From positions 496,001-560,000 of the forward strand of contig MCFL01000003.1 in assembly GCA_002102555.1 (NCBI GenBank): DNA of 64,000 nt. The letters are read 5' to 3'. The stretch's first letter is position 1. Each line of letters begins with the position of its first letter. A program made the translations under genes and the position numbers. Positions 1 to 13,937 of this stretch are shown here, one piece after another. Under the pieces are notes generated by a model, which saw only the letters and a list, made by a program, of their open reading frames with translations, had not been told where the DNA came from and ran no database searches. The stretch is from Catenaria anguillulae PL171. Lineage: Eukaryota > Blastocladiomycota > Blastocladiomycetes > Blastocladiales > Catenariaceae.

Positions 1-790
1 GGTGCAGCGACGCAATGGCGCACCGATCAAGCGCAGGGAGGCGAGGCAGTTTTGGGCAGTGGACGTGAACAAGACGTCAAAGATTTTCAATTTCTTTGTG
101 GATCGTGGGTGGATTCCAGATGATGGGCGCCAGAGTACCAGGACGCGAGGACATGAGGGAGAGGCGTAGGGTGGGCGGCAGTGACTGGGCTACCCGGGCT
201 ATGCGCAGTCGCGAATGTCACAGGAATGTACATACAATTCTTTTCACTTGGGCCGAAAATCCGCTTGTACACATGTTCTTGAGCTGGTTCTGTTTATATT
301 ATCGAGAAACAGGAAAGCCAAATGGTGGGTGCAAGAACAAGAGCGTGGTTATGGAGAGCATATTGCATAGACAACAAGACGCCCAAACAATTTAGGGACA
401 GCGAGGACTGGTACGAGGACATGAGGTGCAAGTGGAAGATGAGGGAAATGAAAGCACTTGAACGGGTGTAGGATGGACACGATGTGAGAATCAAGACAAG
501 GCACACAGCCTGGAAACCAAAAACGAAAGACACAACCAAGAGAATATCAAAATGGGGTCGGGGGAACACTCGCCAGCCAATGCAACGTAAGGAGCAAATG
601 ATATCAAGCGCATTTTTCGCGCAAGTGTAGGTTGGGGAAGAGGCACGACGAGATCACAAGAAAGCGATGTGGGATAGGTGGGGGATGGCAGCAAAACGGT
701 GGGAATGTCTGGGAATGTTCTTGATGTATACGAGGGACGAGGGCGAGAGGAGAGAGCGGGAAAAGGACTTGTATGGCTAACCAATGCCGT
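1..790. other. No gene recognised (left edge)
   Basis: Open frames here are short, lie on both strands and resemble no family I know. The stretch is downstream of the minus-strand G-alpha stop codon, so part of it is probably that gene's 3' untranslated region. Confidence 0.4.
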
Positions 791-2381
<1,591 letters not shown>

Positions 2382-3931
2382 GGCAGGTGGTGGTTGTCGT
2401 GAGCAAGGTCAACGGGCGAGACGGGACGTCAACGTGTGTCTGGCGTGACTTGAGAGTAGGTACGAGTGGGGAAGAGTGGGCAATGCGCCAGTCGAAGACG
2501 GTCGGTGAGGTGCGCTTGTTGTTGATGTGGGAGTGGTGCGTAACAATGATCTGAAGTGGGCACAAAAGAACAATGGCGCCACAAGACCGAGACTGGTGAT
2601 TGGGAACGAGCCGGCGGGTTGGAGCGAACGGGGGATGGCGTTCAATAAGTTCTGTAAGGCGGCAACAGGGCAGCGACAGCTGACTAGTGTGTGGGATTAC
2701 CTTGGAAGGTGAGTCGACAAACTGCCAAAGTAAATATGGGTGGTTATCCGGTCCTGGGAGTTGTGACACCGTAAACCGCAACCGGTTCGCGAACGGAATC
2801 AGCCCGATCGGGAGGGAGGAAGTGCTGGCAAGCGGAAATTGGGCCAGAGAGACAACAGCTTTGGCCGGAATGTGTCCGCTGGTATCAGTAGGAACGGCCG
2901 GACGCTTAAATCTCTCGTGACGGATTTGGTTTGGCGACCAGGCACGACTGAAAGCTTCAGCCGACAAGGATTGACGCCGATCGGGGTGTTCGTTACCAAG
3001 TCCACTTATGGGTTGGAGTGACGGAACGGCCGCCAGACAATCAACATACACTTGCGGGAGGGAGGAGGACACGTATGGATGCAAATTGCCCGAGGTTGTG
3101 GAGGAGAAGGGGCGGCAATCGTCCGCCCAGCACATGCATGTAGAGTGCCGCGGCCGTAGCGCATTCCATGATCGACCCGGGCGTCGGCGGTCTTTGGTCG
3201 TACACATGTCTTAACATGATTCGTGCACATCCACGTCCCGACATTTTGAACGCCATGTGCAAGTGGCGGCGCACGACAACCTTGCGAATATGAGTCAGCC
3301 CCAGGTTGGAACCAGCACAGCATGTCCTGCTCACATATGCATGTAATGTCGAGGAAGTGGGCTCAATGGTGCCTGCGGTCTTTGATGATGCGGACATCTG
3401 GGCTTGAGTGGACATGCACCTGTTTCATCTCCTCAATTGCAACATGCACCCGGCACGAGAGATTGAGCACTGGATTCACCATGCTTTAACGACGGATGCG
3501 GCGGAGAAACAACAATTACTCTGGTACATAGTACTGGCCCAAGAACATCAGTCGAGGGGGTCACAGAACCGCATTCCAATACATGAATGAGAGACTCCCG
3601 AGCAAGGTCAGAGGCCGGCCACTCGCCTTTCTTTGCGGGCACATAGAAATGCAGGTTGGGCGCAGTTGACGTCCACGCAAGCCGGCAAGTAAGAGAGCAG
3701 GCAATAGAATTGTTGGCAGCGCAAGAGAATGAATATGGTGGTAAGGAGGGAACGTTGCAGGTCAGATGGCACGTTCGTTCAACAACTCAAGACAAACGCA
3801 AAAAAAGAGGAAGACAAACAAGGTACAGGAACAAAAGACAGGAATATAGATAGTGAAGAGAGAAGAAGACAACAACAAATGAGCATTTCGCAGCGAGTCG
3901 ACCATCACTCGTGTAATCCGAACAAAACACC
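2382..3931. other. Intergenic, 1.5 kb, no supported gene
   Basis: This stretch lies upstream of the G-alpha start and downstream of the FHA-protein stop, both on the minus strand. A 293-residue minus-strand frame (2326-3207) overlaps the G-alpha start out of frame, is rich in Pro, Ser and Arg, and shows no domain. I see promoter and untranslated sequence only. Confidence 0.4.
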
Positions 3932-5745
3932 TCACAGCTCGTCCCGCACATACTGCTTCACCAACCGATTGACAGCTTGGTGTGCGCTCGCGTAAGCTTG
4001 ACGTCCTTGTTCGGCAGCAGTACCAACAACTTGGGTCACAGTGTATCCGGTCGCTTCCTTGGCGAGTGGGTCCACAACAGCAAGGCCGCCCAAGTGGTAG
4101 AGGTACACGTATGCGCTGAGGGTGATGACAATCAGCAGAAGGAACAAGGTCGAGAACCAAGACTGGAGAAAGCAACAAGTGCAAGGGTGAGTTGCGTGAA
4201 AAGAAACGATCAAGTCGACATGTAACAAGTAAGTACGGAGCACGTACACGACCGGCTTGTCTGACTTGCTGCTGGCGACGTGGGGACGACGTGCGACCAC
4301 CAGCCAGGTTCTGCTGCTTGCCCACCTGCGACTCGAGCTGCTTCAACTTGCTCTCCAGCTGGTTGATCTTGTTGTGCAACTGCTCGTTTTCCACCTTGAG
4401 TCTCGCTGCATCTGCCGCCGTGCCGCCAGCCGCCGGTGCCGCCAATTGCTGTTGTGTAAGGACAAGTTGTTGCTGCAATTGCGCCTTTTCTTGGTTGGCC
4501 TTGTTGAGCAATTGCTGCAACTCGGAGTTGTTTGCACGCTGCTGAGTCGCTTCTTGTTGAAGTTGGTCGAGCTTGCGACGAATGTCATCTGATTCGCGGG
4601 CATTGCCGGCAATCATGGTGTTGGCCAAGGCCTGCACAGCAGCAAGTTCCGAGCGTAATTGCGTTAGTTCGGTAGATTCCTTCTTCGACTTGGCCAATTG
4701 TGCCTGTAAGGGCGCGACAAGGGACGCGAGCTCTTTGGCGGCCGCCTCGTTGGCTTTGGCGAGCTGCTGCTTCCAGTGAATTTGAGATGCGGGCAAAATG
4801 CGAAGGTCATAGAAGTGGAAAGTGTTGAGTCAATCGGTGCATACACAGTCGATGCGGGGATCGTGAGAATCGGAGTGGCTGAATCAAGCATAACTGAAGC
4901 AAGAAATCACGGCGAGCAGCAGGCCAAAGACAGTCGAGTAGCGAGCGGCTCGCGGCACACCTTCATGGCAGCAATGGACAAGGGAAATCAGAACAGTTTC
5001 GGAGGACGTAAACGAACGTACAGTTTCGGTCCGAGAAGCGTTGAAGCGTGTCAACGTTGCGGTTTCGGGCAAACGGTGAGAAACATAGGATGCGTTTTCA
5101 TTGGCAACGCCATCCGACCCGCCAATGCGCGCAACAAGAGTAACCTTCTTGTAGAGAACTGGCATCATCAATAGAAATCACCACCTCGGTCAGCCAACTG
5201 GGACCGCATCATTCAGGTAGGAAGGTGACAACGCAAGGATGAAAGAAAGACGTCATACCTCCGGTACCAGTTTCGTTGAGAATGTCCACACCAAACTCGA
5301 TCCGATCGCCAGCCCGAACCTCGATAGGTTCGCTGGGCTTGTTCTCCTCGGACAGGCGCTGCCCGTTGACAAACGTGCCGTTGGACGAGCCGACGTCGCG
5401 AAGCAAGATTTTGCCGTTTTCGTACGACAGCTCGGCATGGTTGCGCGACAAGACCTTGGAGTCAAAGAAGCCGTTGGTGGGCGCGTGCTGGGTCTTTGAA
5501 GAGGTGGTGCGACCAATCTTGATCTTGCCCAACAAATCAAGCGCCTTGGAGTGCTTGCCATCAACGTCATCCAAGACCAATGTTGGCGGAAGCTGCATGC
5601 CGCCTTCGGATGCGTTGTACATTTTGAGGATCTTTTTGGTGGAACCACGGGAGGAGCGATGGGTCGCGTCAAGCGAGTCGTGTGTCGATGGATCAGACGT
5701 GGCCAAGGGCTGTTGGCCAAGCGCGGGCAAGATGGATGCCGACAT
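3932..5745 (-). CDS. FHA, coiled-coil, tail-anchored protein (SLMAP/Far9-like, STRIPAK)
   Basis: In the SLMAP/Far9/Far10/HAM-4 family such proteins tether the STRIPAK phosphatase-kinase complex to ER, nuclear-envelope or mitochondrial membranes. The first exon (to about 5260) carries an FHA domain with KIKIGR, SRNHAELSY and DVGSSNGTFVNGQRL, the phosphothreonine-binding signature. A short second exon (VLYKKVTLVARIGG) completes it. A long coiled coil rich in Gln, Leu and Lys follows (about 4300-4770). The final exon encodes a hydrophobic helix (SWFSTLFLLLIVITLSAYVY) and a short tail ending VRDEL. The order FHA, coiled coil, C-terminal anchor is diagnostic. The start is taken at MSASILPALG; an in-frame ATG at 5802 would add 19 residues. 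The junction between about 5022 and 4770 is uncertain; one intron with GTACGTTC donor and GAAGCAG acceptor keeps frame. Confidence 0.85.
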
Positions 5746-6392
5746 GGTGGATTGTGCGTTGGAGGAGAGATTAGTCGAGGCGTCCGTCCGAGGAAATTGC
5801 ACACATCAAACGTTGTTTGACCGTTGAATGATGATTGAGGTCGGCGGCGAGTGGTGGTGGTGATTGTGCGTGCGGCGAGGCGTTTACGTTCGATGCAGAC
5901 GAAGGATACACAGAGGCGTCGAGTGGACAATGTGTGGAAGGCAATGCCCAAAGTGAGTTGCGATTCCTTGATCAATACTGCACAATTCGAGTCAAAGGCA
6001 GTGTTGGGTGCGGACGGCCTTTGCTGGCGCGCCAAAAAGTGAAGGAGAGAACGGAGCGGGTCACGCCGAGCGAGCGACGAGCCGAAAGTTGATGACGTTT
6101 TTCGGGCGTCCTGAGATTGCCTGAGATTTCTGCTGACAACAATACAAGGACAGTGGGTAGGAGGTAAACCAAACGCACCAGATTAGTGCTCAAAGTAACG
6201 TCAAGCAGATCTTTGTATGCTTTGAGATTGGCATAAGCTCTCCATCCACACATAAACCATATCCCTGTTGACGATGACGGGAGACAGCCAGCCAGCCTGA
6301 AGCACGATCGCACCATTCGGGTCGCCGATCCGACGCACTCGTTCTGGCTCACCACCACCTCCGGCCACCAGCACCACTTCCGCTGAACACCA
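5746..6392. other. Intergenic, no gene recognised
   Basis: The 5' flank of the FHA gene and the 3' flank of the Sel1-repeat gene, both on the minus strand. Open frames here are shadows or short. I see no repeat or RNA gene. Confidence 0.4.
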
Positions 6393-8497
6393 TCAGGCGT
6401 ATATGAAGTCTGAAAAGATTCGCTTTGAATGACCAAGTATAGTGTGAGATTAAGGCTGTTGGGCACTAACTGTATATTACTTCCCCTCGGTCATAATTCT
6501 TGTGCAATTCAATCGTGAGCTTGGGCGGGCCATTCCCTCCCCATTGCACCCCCCCCCCCCCGATACCGATACCTGAGACCCGCTGTCGACAAGGAAGACA
6601 CCTTAGTACTCACCATTCGGATCGTCGTACTTGTCCTTAAAAATCCAGCCGGTCCCGAAATCGGTCCAACCTCCTGAGTGTGTTCCCGCACAACGGAATA
6701 GATTTATCGTTAGTGTCAAGGTGGGCGAATGTCGACAAATAATCGCTTATGTACCATAACTGGCCCATCGCAAATACTTTGCCGCTCGCCGCTTATTCCC
6801 ATGCTTGATGGCATGCATTCCGACGTTGATGCATGCATCCATGTCACCCATATTGGCTGCCAGCTCCATGATCTGATGGGCATACACACGCTGTTTGGCA
6901 ACGCCCCATCCGAATCGATGACTTGCACTGACCTCGTACAAGACGAGAGCGACCATGGACTTGGCATTACTCAGCTCAAACGGTGGATGGGGTAGTGGTG
7001 TGGGTGATCCTCGATATTTCGACGCATCTGCCGGCGGTTTGAGTGAAGGCCGCGGCCCAAGCGGAGTGTTCGCAGAAGCAGCAGAGGCCACGCGTACTTG
7101 CACCTTGAACTGGTCCATGGCGAGCCGCAAGGCACGATACAGGCACAAGTATGCCTTTGGCAAGTCTGGGGTACATCCCCAACCGTGTCGCAAATAGATC
7201 CCTTCGAGAAATGGGGCGAGAGCCAGTGATGGATCCGCCTCTTGAGCATGGCGAAGGTAGTGGAGGGAAAGTTCGAGCTGGTTGGATTCGTGAGCAGAGA
7301 TGGTCATTTGCAAAAATTGCACTGCGGGAACACCTGCGGTGATTGAATTACATTCGTGGCATTTGACCTGAAGAGTGGAGTTGGACCGATTCGGGTCTGC
7401 TCGCGAAGGGGGAGGCGGGTTGCTGGTAATGAGCGTGAGTCGCCCGAGTGTGGTTTGGCCTGTTCGCAGTGTGCTTGGAGAGGGAAAAGTTCCATTGACG
7501 CTGCCCCGAAAACTGCCCGTGAATGACTCGTGGCGGTCAATTCCTGGTTTGCTGGCAGCTGTGGTATAAATCGGTGATGTGGGCATCACAGGTGCAGCCG
7601 ATGATGCGGCCAGCGAGCTCTCTGAAGGTGAGCCAGGCGATTCGGGCAAGGGAATCAGCATGGGAGGAGGAAACGGTGCGCCGTTTCCGCTTGGCGATGT
7701 GGTGGTCGATGAGTGGCCGCGAAGGGTTCCGTACGCGACAGAATTGGTATCCACAACGCCTGTTCTGAGCCCAATCAATCCAGTTTTGCTTAGCAATCCG
7801 TCAAAAGTTGCCGAAATTGGGGTAAGAGGGTCAATGGCGGCAGACTGGATCCGCTGGGAGATGGGTTGCTTGACGACACACTGCTTGCGATTGATTCTAC
7901 GTGAGATGTACTAGATAATGCTGAAGGAGAGTTGGGCATGAGGTTTGTTGATGAGCTACTCGATCCATTACTGTATTGATAGGCGACGTCGTCACGAAAT
8001 AGAGAGACAAAAAGCTTGAGCTTGCTCTTGGACTTTGCCGAGGATGCCGTCACCTCAGGTGTTTGGCACACGCATGGATCGGTCCGAGCGAGAAACAACT
8101 CCAGGGCGTCCAAATCCACGGCGCAATCCTGAAAAATGTAAATTGTCAGGGCCGTGGGCATGCTGTGGTATCACAGCTTTCAGCGAACCTTGTGGACAGA
8201 CTTTAGCAGCTCTTCAAAGAGATACGTTTCGCTCTTTTCGCCGGAAGAATGAGACTTTGTCAGAGTCTGAAAGGACATTTTGAACCTCGAAAGTGATGTT
8301 GTTGGCGTGCTGGCGCCAGACATGATGGCATCGGAGGGTGCCAGAGACTGTCTCTTGCTGCCGGGCTGTGGTATATGTGAACGACTGCCGTGTGTTGAAC
8401 CTCCATGGCTGTCTTGGGAAGACGTCAAATGCGTTTCGCTCATGTCAGGGGCGACCAAGTTACTGAGCACAGGTGCCCTTGCAGGTGGGGATGACAT
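6393..8497 (-). CDS. Sel1-repeat protein, function not assigned
   Basis: A mostly disordered Ser/Pro-rich protein with Sel1-like (TPR-type) repeats in its C-terminal half. Repeat signatures include FLEGIYLRHGWGC followed by KAYLCLYRAL, and ASHRFGWGVAKQRVYAHQIM followed by AANMGDMDACINVGMHA. A structured block before the disordered part reads DCAVDLDALELFLARTDPC. Introns I can place start with GTTCGC after SVHK, GTAGAA after STSH, and GTACAT after WASYG. The reading then continues as GGWTDFGTGWIFKDKYDDPN before a GTGAGT donor, and I tentatively end it at a TGA at 6393. The first ATG I trust is MSSPPARAP at 8497; an upstream block (STTEFAPHAPWEEII) suggests a missing 5' exon. Fungal Sel1 proteins include chitin-synthase activators and Nif1/Dsf2-like regulators; I cannot choose between them. 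Confidence 0.7.
6549..6561. repeat. 13-base C homopolymer followed by a 6-bp duplication
   Basis: Thirteen consecutive C on the plus strand, followed by a short tandem repeat of CGATAC. It lies in what I read as the last intron of the Sel1-repeat gene, and its length in the assembly may be unreliable. Confidence 0.9.
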
Positions 8498-9062
8498 GGT
8501 AGGATTGCATGGAGTATGAATCAATTCACATGCCTTTCTAGCAGTCATTACCTTTGATATGATTTCTTCCCAGGGAGCGTGTGGAGCAAATTCAGTTGTC
8601 GACACAGTGAACTCAGTAAAAAAACGTCCGCACTCACAACCAAGTAAAAAAAATCTCAATCTTTCGAACGCGTTTCAACATCGACCCCACACAAGGACGA
8701 TATACGGACTGCAAGCAAATGTTTTTCGATCGCTGAATTTCAAAAATCTACTCTGAGCATTTCATGGTTGCTCGGTTTCGAATGAAAATCTTTGAGATCT
8801 GAGCTTGCTTCTCTTGGCGAGCCTGTCACGCTCCCTGTTCACACGACCACTGGCCTCCGACATCAGCTTGCCGTTGTCGTCACTTGATGCGATCACAGAA
8901 GTTCCCCATACAGACGCCGAAATTGATTCAATCTGCATTACACCCTCGGTCAAGTCAATTTCAAGCTCGTACATCCATTGCTCTTCAGCACAGCACGCCA
9001 AAAATCAAATGTTAGAGATGCTCACTGAACCCGCAGTGCGGCAATAATCTCTTCAGCTGCCC
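8498..9062. other. Divergent intergenic region, Sel1-repeat gene / PDE
   Basis: This separates the minus-strand Sel1-repeat gene from the plus-strand phosphodiesterase. It probably holds both promoters and perhaps an unplaced 5' exon of the Sel1 gene: minus-strand frames at 8500-8640 and 8762-8980 have protein-like composition but no clean splice joins. Confidence 0.4.
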
Positions 9063-12000
9063 ATGTCGAAGCCGACCCCTTCGCCCAACACAAAGCAATC
9101 TCAAACTCAACCCGCCACCCCTGTTATTGCGATTGCCATCTCCCCCTCGGTTGCTCCGACGCGTCCGACTAGTCCGCCTTCACAACAAATCCTCCCTCCT
9201 TCGCTATCGCCTGCCAAAGAAAACTCGCCGCGCGCCGTCACGACAGCATATTCAAAGAGCCAAATTGCAGAACCGTCCATATCAATTGCTGTATCGCAAC
9301 CGTTTTCGGCCAGCGGTAGCAATTTCCCATCGTCGCGACGCTCCATCGCTGGCCGATCGGACTTTCCCACTGCCACTTCGACATCCGTCCCGGCTGCACA
9401 TCTCCCTGTTTCAGTGAGCCCTGCTGTCGTCCCTGTTGTTGTTTCTCCTATTCCCTTTTTTTCAAACACAAGCACAAACGCCCCGTCGCATCCTTCCTCA
9501 TCGAGCCGACAGATTTACCCAGTCCCAACAACTTTCGCTCACTCAAGCGCCTCACACCATACTGACTCGCGGACTGAACTCCTTTGGTCGCCTTCGGTCA
9601 CCGGTCCCTCCCCGCACACGCACCTACCACCGCTCGACCATCGCACTTCGGCCCATCTTACACCAGGGACCAGTCGCAGTTCGAGCAACATCCACAGTGG
9701 CCCAGCTGACCAGTCGCTCCGAGTTACGCACCACCTTTCGACTATCCCATCGGCTAGCCTCGCACCTCTCGCACCCGGTCAAAGCGTTGGAGCTGTCAGT
9801 CGTTCCAGGTCCCACGAAGCTTTCTCCGTTTACCAGCACTCTCCACTAGCTAGCAAGTCGCCTTCCGACGAGGAGATCAGTGACACCCAAGACGAGCCGC
9901 AAGTTCTTGTTGCCGTTCCCGTGCCTCCTGTCAAATCAACACAATCTCCAACAAAAGAATCCACCGAATCTGTTGGCCGTCTACGTCGCCTCTCGCAAGA
10001 AGTTCGCCGAATCTTTGGTGGTGGTTACCGGCAGCCTCTGATCCATCCGCAATCCTTTGAAGACGGTGTAAATTCTCCTCAAAGTGATCAAGTTGGATCT
10101 GGTACTGTTGTTGACGACAGTAGCAACACCGTCGCTACTGCAAACCATCGGCGCTCTGTCGATTCAAACACATCATCCCATTCGGACGTTCCGGCACGAC
10201 CTTCAAAGCTTCAGCAACAACATCGGACTGCGAGCGCGTACATTCCCACAACTATCACAACAGGCGGTGGACTTTCTGGCCTCGGGGGAATTCACAACAG
10301 CCACAGCCCAGCCAACTCTTCCATTGGGCTTCGTCCGCTTCAACCACCTTCCCACCAAACCTCCTCATATTCCCTATTTCGGTACAGCGCCACCTTCTCC
10401 TCGCAAGCACCAAGCGTTGCACAACTCTCCCGCGGTACTCCTAGCACGGTTGGCTCTCGCTACTTGGCCCCATCATCCATCAACTCGTCACGCCGCCCGA
10501 CTCAGCTTCTTTCAGTCGGTGGAGCACCCAGGTTCCACCGCCCGTCTATTTCTGGCACTTTAAACGTCCCCGGTGTTGGCAGTCGAGGTCCCGCTAGTCG
10601 TTACGCTTCATCGGCTTTGCTTGGTCCGCCGATTGCTGCTCGTGGAACGCGGACTGCCTCCATTTACTCGGCCATCCTTCCTGCCATCGTCAATACTCCT
10701 CCACATCTATCTCGTGCCGAGGAGAGTGTCGCGGAGGACAGTCTCCAAAACATCAACAATTTTTCCTTCGATTTCTTTGGCGACGCAACCGACAACGCAG
10801 GCTCCGGGTTTTTTGCCTCCATCATGAACAAGGTGGCAGCCAATGACGTGCTCAAGCATGTCCCGACGAGCTTGACTCGTGCATCAGTCACGGCCCAGTT
10901 GCTCATACACTATGCGGTACTTTTGTTAACATTTCTCTCATGGGAGTCACATGCATGTCCCATCACTGACCTGAGTGATTTCTGCCGTAATTCCCATGAC
11001 AGATGTTTGTCGTTCTCATGCTCGCTGCCATTCAAATGGATCCCGAGGGCAACTACCGCAACTATATGGTCTTTACGTATGCCACCACGGCGTGGTATGT
11101 GCTGCAATTCTCGCGCTTTGTCCAATTCTACAACGAAAAGTCGCTGGCTCCATTCTACCTGTCCTTGATCCCCTTCTTCATCATCTGCGCCATCTCGCGC
11201 GAGTTGCACATGCTTGTCTGCGCGCTGTGGTATGTGTCATTCCTCATCATTTACCTTCAAATGGGCCGCCCAAACATGCAGCGGCATCTTGTTGGCTACT
11301 CGTTGGCGTTCTTGGCATGCTATGGCGTGTGCGTTGCCTTCATGGACATGATTTACAAGGAAGGATGCATGGACATGTGGTGTGCATCGCCCATGAAGCC
11401 GCCAATTCTGTGGGCAAACGAGGCCTTGTGGATTGTTGCTTGCGTCGTGGTGGTGTTTTGCTTTGTGACGCTGGAACGGTTCATCAAGCGCAATGCCTTG
11501 ACGTTGCTTGAGCGGGAGAGCTATGTGAATACGTTGATGCAGACCAATGTCGAGTTGAAGCGCGAGTTGAAGCGCATGAAGATGGACAAGGGCGCCGATT
11601 TGGATGCGCCATTGACGAGGGTCATTCAAATCTTGTACGTTTCCCTGTGCTTCTTGCCATCCTCAAACCCGTTTCTTACGCATTGCTTGGCGCCGAATGC
11701 TTACCTCTGTATACAGGAAGGAAATTCGCGACTCGGGTGAAACCGATACAGAAACTAATCAATCGCTCGACATGGTCATCAAGGTTCTCACCTCGAACGA
11801 CCTGTTCAATGTCGATGTGCAAAAGAAGGCGGCCGATTCCGACGTGGCCGATTTCTTGAACAGTCTCATGCAAAAGGGCGGGGGTGCGATTGCCGAGGGA
11901 GGCGGCACGGGAGGCAACGGAGCCGGCCAACGTGGATCTGTCGCCATTGGCATGAAGCCGGCCAACATGGGGAACGCGGGAGCCGCAGGCACCTCGGGAA

Positions 12001-13633
12001 CAAACGGTGCCAAGTCGGGGAGTATTCAGCACACGGGCGTCAAGGATCCGGCAGTGCTTGACTCGGGCAAGTCGAATGGTTCACCGAACACGGATGCAAG
12101 CGGCCACTCTGCTGCCACAAACCACCAAGACGCACTGAGCTCGAGTTCCCACCTTGTCGCTGTGCCGCCAAAGGACGTAATTGAATCCCTTGTCCCGAAA
12201 GAGATCACATTCCTGTCGCCGGACCAAATCGCGTCCATTGACAAGTGCCTTGCCCTGCTCGAAACGCCCGACTTTGACGTCATCATGCTCAATGAAGCGA
12301 CCAACGGCCACCCCGTGTACTTTACGGGTATGCGTCTCTTTGAGCATCACCAACTGGGCTCGGCCATGGACGTGGACCCGCGCGTGTTCCAAAACTTTTT
12401 GCTGGCCGTTGAAGCTGGATACTTGCCGTCAAACACGTACCACAATGCTTTGCACGCGGCCGATGTGACAGCATCCATGAACTACTACTTGACTCGCGAC
12501 CGGCTCAAGAGCAGGATCCCCGTTGACGAGCTGTTTGCGGCCTTGGTCGCGGCCTTGATTCACGACTTGGCGCATCCCGGGTTCAACAATCCGTTTCTCG
12601 TCAACACCAACGACCGGCTCGCGTTCCAGTACAATGATCAGGCCGTTCTGGAGCATTTCCACTGCTCCATGGCGTTTGCCATCATGCGGTCGTCGCCCTC
12701 GTTCAACATCATGGCCAGCATGTCCAACGAACAGCAAAAAGCGGTGCGGGATATTGTGGTGAGCTTGGTCTTGGCCACCGACATGGCCATGCACTTTGAA
12801 TTCATCACCAAATTCAAGAACCGCCTTGAGGCATTTCTCCCGACAGCAAACGCCGCCGCGGCCGCCGGCCAAACAACAACCACTACATCCATGCCTGCTG
12901 CCGCTTCGACTGCGGCCACGTCTGCACCGCCGGCCCCCGTCTCTGCTATTCAGGGCAACGTGCTGTTTGGATTCGATATGGAAAAGCGCATGGATCGCAA
13001 GTTTGTCTTGTCGATCGCCATGAAGTGTGCCGATATCAACAACCCGAGCAAGCCGCTGCACTTGTGCACGCAGTGGACCGCGTTTATCATGGAGGAGTTT
13101 TTCAGGCAGGGTGACGAGGAACGCAAGCGCGGCATGGAGATTTCGACCTTGATGGATCGATTCAATACCGACATTCCAAAGTGCCAAGTGGTACGTCTTG
13201 CTCAATGGTTGGGTGAAGAAAGCGCTTCGTGTTGGAGACCAAACTAATGCCATATTTCTACACAGGGCTTTATTGATTTTGTGGTGGCCCCGCTGTTTGA
13301 AGTCTGGGGCAAGTTTATGGAGGACGACATTCGGCCCGTCCTCAACAACATCACCAACAACAAACGTACGTTCTGGTTGATTCCCACGCTCGACACACTC
13401 CCATGCCTAACCTGTTGTGCGCATACATACACATGACAGAATACTGGAAGACCAAACTCCTGGAATCAACACCCCCGCCGCCAGCTGCACCAACTGCGCC
13501 GGCAACCGAATCGCCATCTACGACCAGCAGCGGCGATTCAAACAGTGCAGGCGGTCAGTCACGAAGGGACACGGTTGGGTCTGAGAACAAGTTGGCCGTG
13601 TCGACGAGTGCTCAGCCTCAAAGTGGGAGTTAA
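9063..13633 (+). CDS. Membrane-anchored cyclic-nucleotide phosphodiesterase (class I, PDE8-like)
   Basis: Hydrolyses cAMP and/or cGMP. I place five exons: 9063-10916, 11003-11634, 11717-13190, 13266-13365 and 13440-13633. Residues 1 to about 600 are Ser/Pro/Thr-rich and disordered. About six hydrophobic helices follow, starting at LLIHYAMFVVLMLA and ending at IVACVVVVFCFVTLERFI, then a coiled-coil linker (NVELKRELKRMKMD) and a segment APLTRVIQILKEIR that resembles the region before the catalytic domain in PDE8. Catalytic signatures are complete: HNALHAADV, HDLAHPGFNNPFLVN, KCADINNPSKP, and the nucleotide-selecting glutamine in CQVGFIDFVV. A low-complexity Ala/Thr insert sits inside the catalytic region near 12850-12950. 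The helices place the enzyme at a membrane with its catalytic end presumably cytosolic. Substrate preference cannot be read from the sequence. Confidence 0.93.
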
Positions 13634-13937
13634 AGGGCGTTTGACTTTTCCATTTAGATTGCGAAGGATTCCTTTTCGTGCTTTTTTCCCCCGATTCCAA
13701 CCCGTTTGCAGCGCCTCTCTTATTTCTATTCTCTGTGTTTCGTTCGTTCTTGGTTGATGTTTTCCATTAGTGTTGAACCTCCGAGGTTGTTTGGTTGTCG
13801 CCTCATCTTTCCGGTTGATTGAAATGTACATAAAGAGGCCGGGTCCCGATGTGTACTCGAATGAATGCTGCTGTAATGCGGCCTACGAGTCAAGGGTGTA
13901 TTATTCCATACCAGTGAGCTGGCAGGTAGAGGTGGAT
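13634..13937. other. Convergent 3' region
   Basis: Between the stop codons of the plus-strand phosphodiesterase and the minus-strand EMC4 gene. It is A/T-richer than the flanking exons and holds no supported frame; probably two 3' untranslated regions. Confidence 0.5.

Noticed and set aside
8762-9001. 79-residue minus-strand frame between the Sel1-repeat gene and the PDE
   Set aside because: It begins with TTG rather than ATG, and no clean splice join to the Sel1 gene was found. It may be part of a 5' exon but is not supported.
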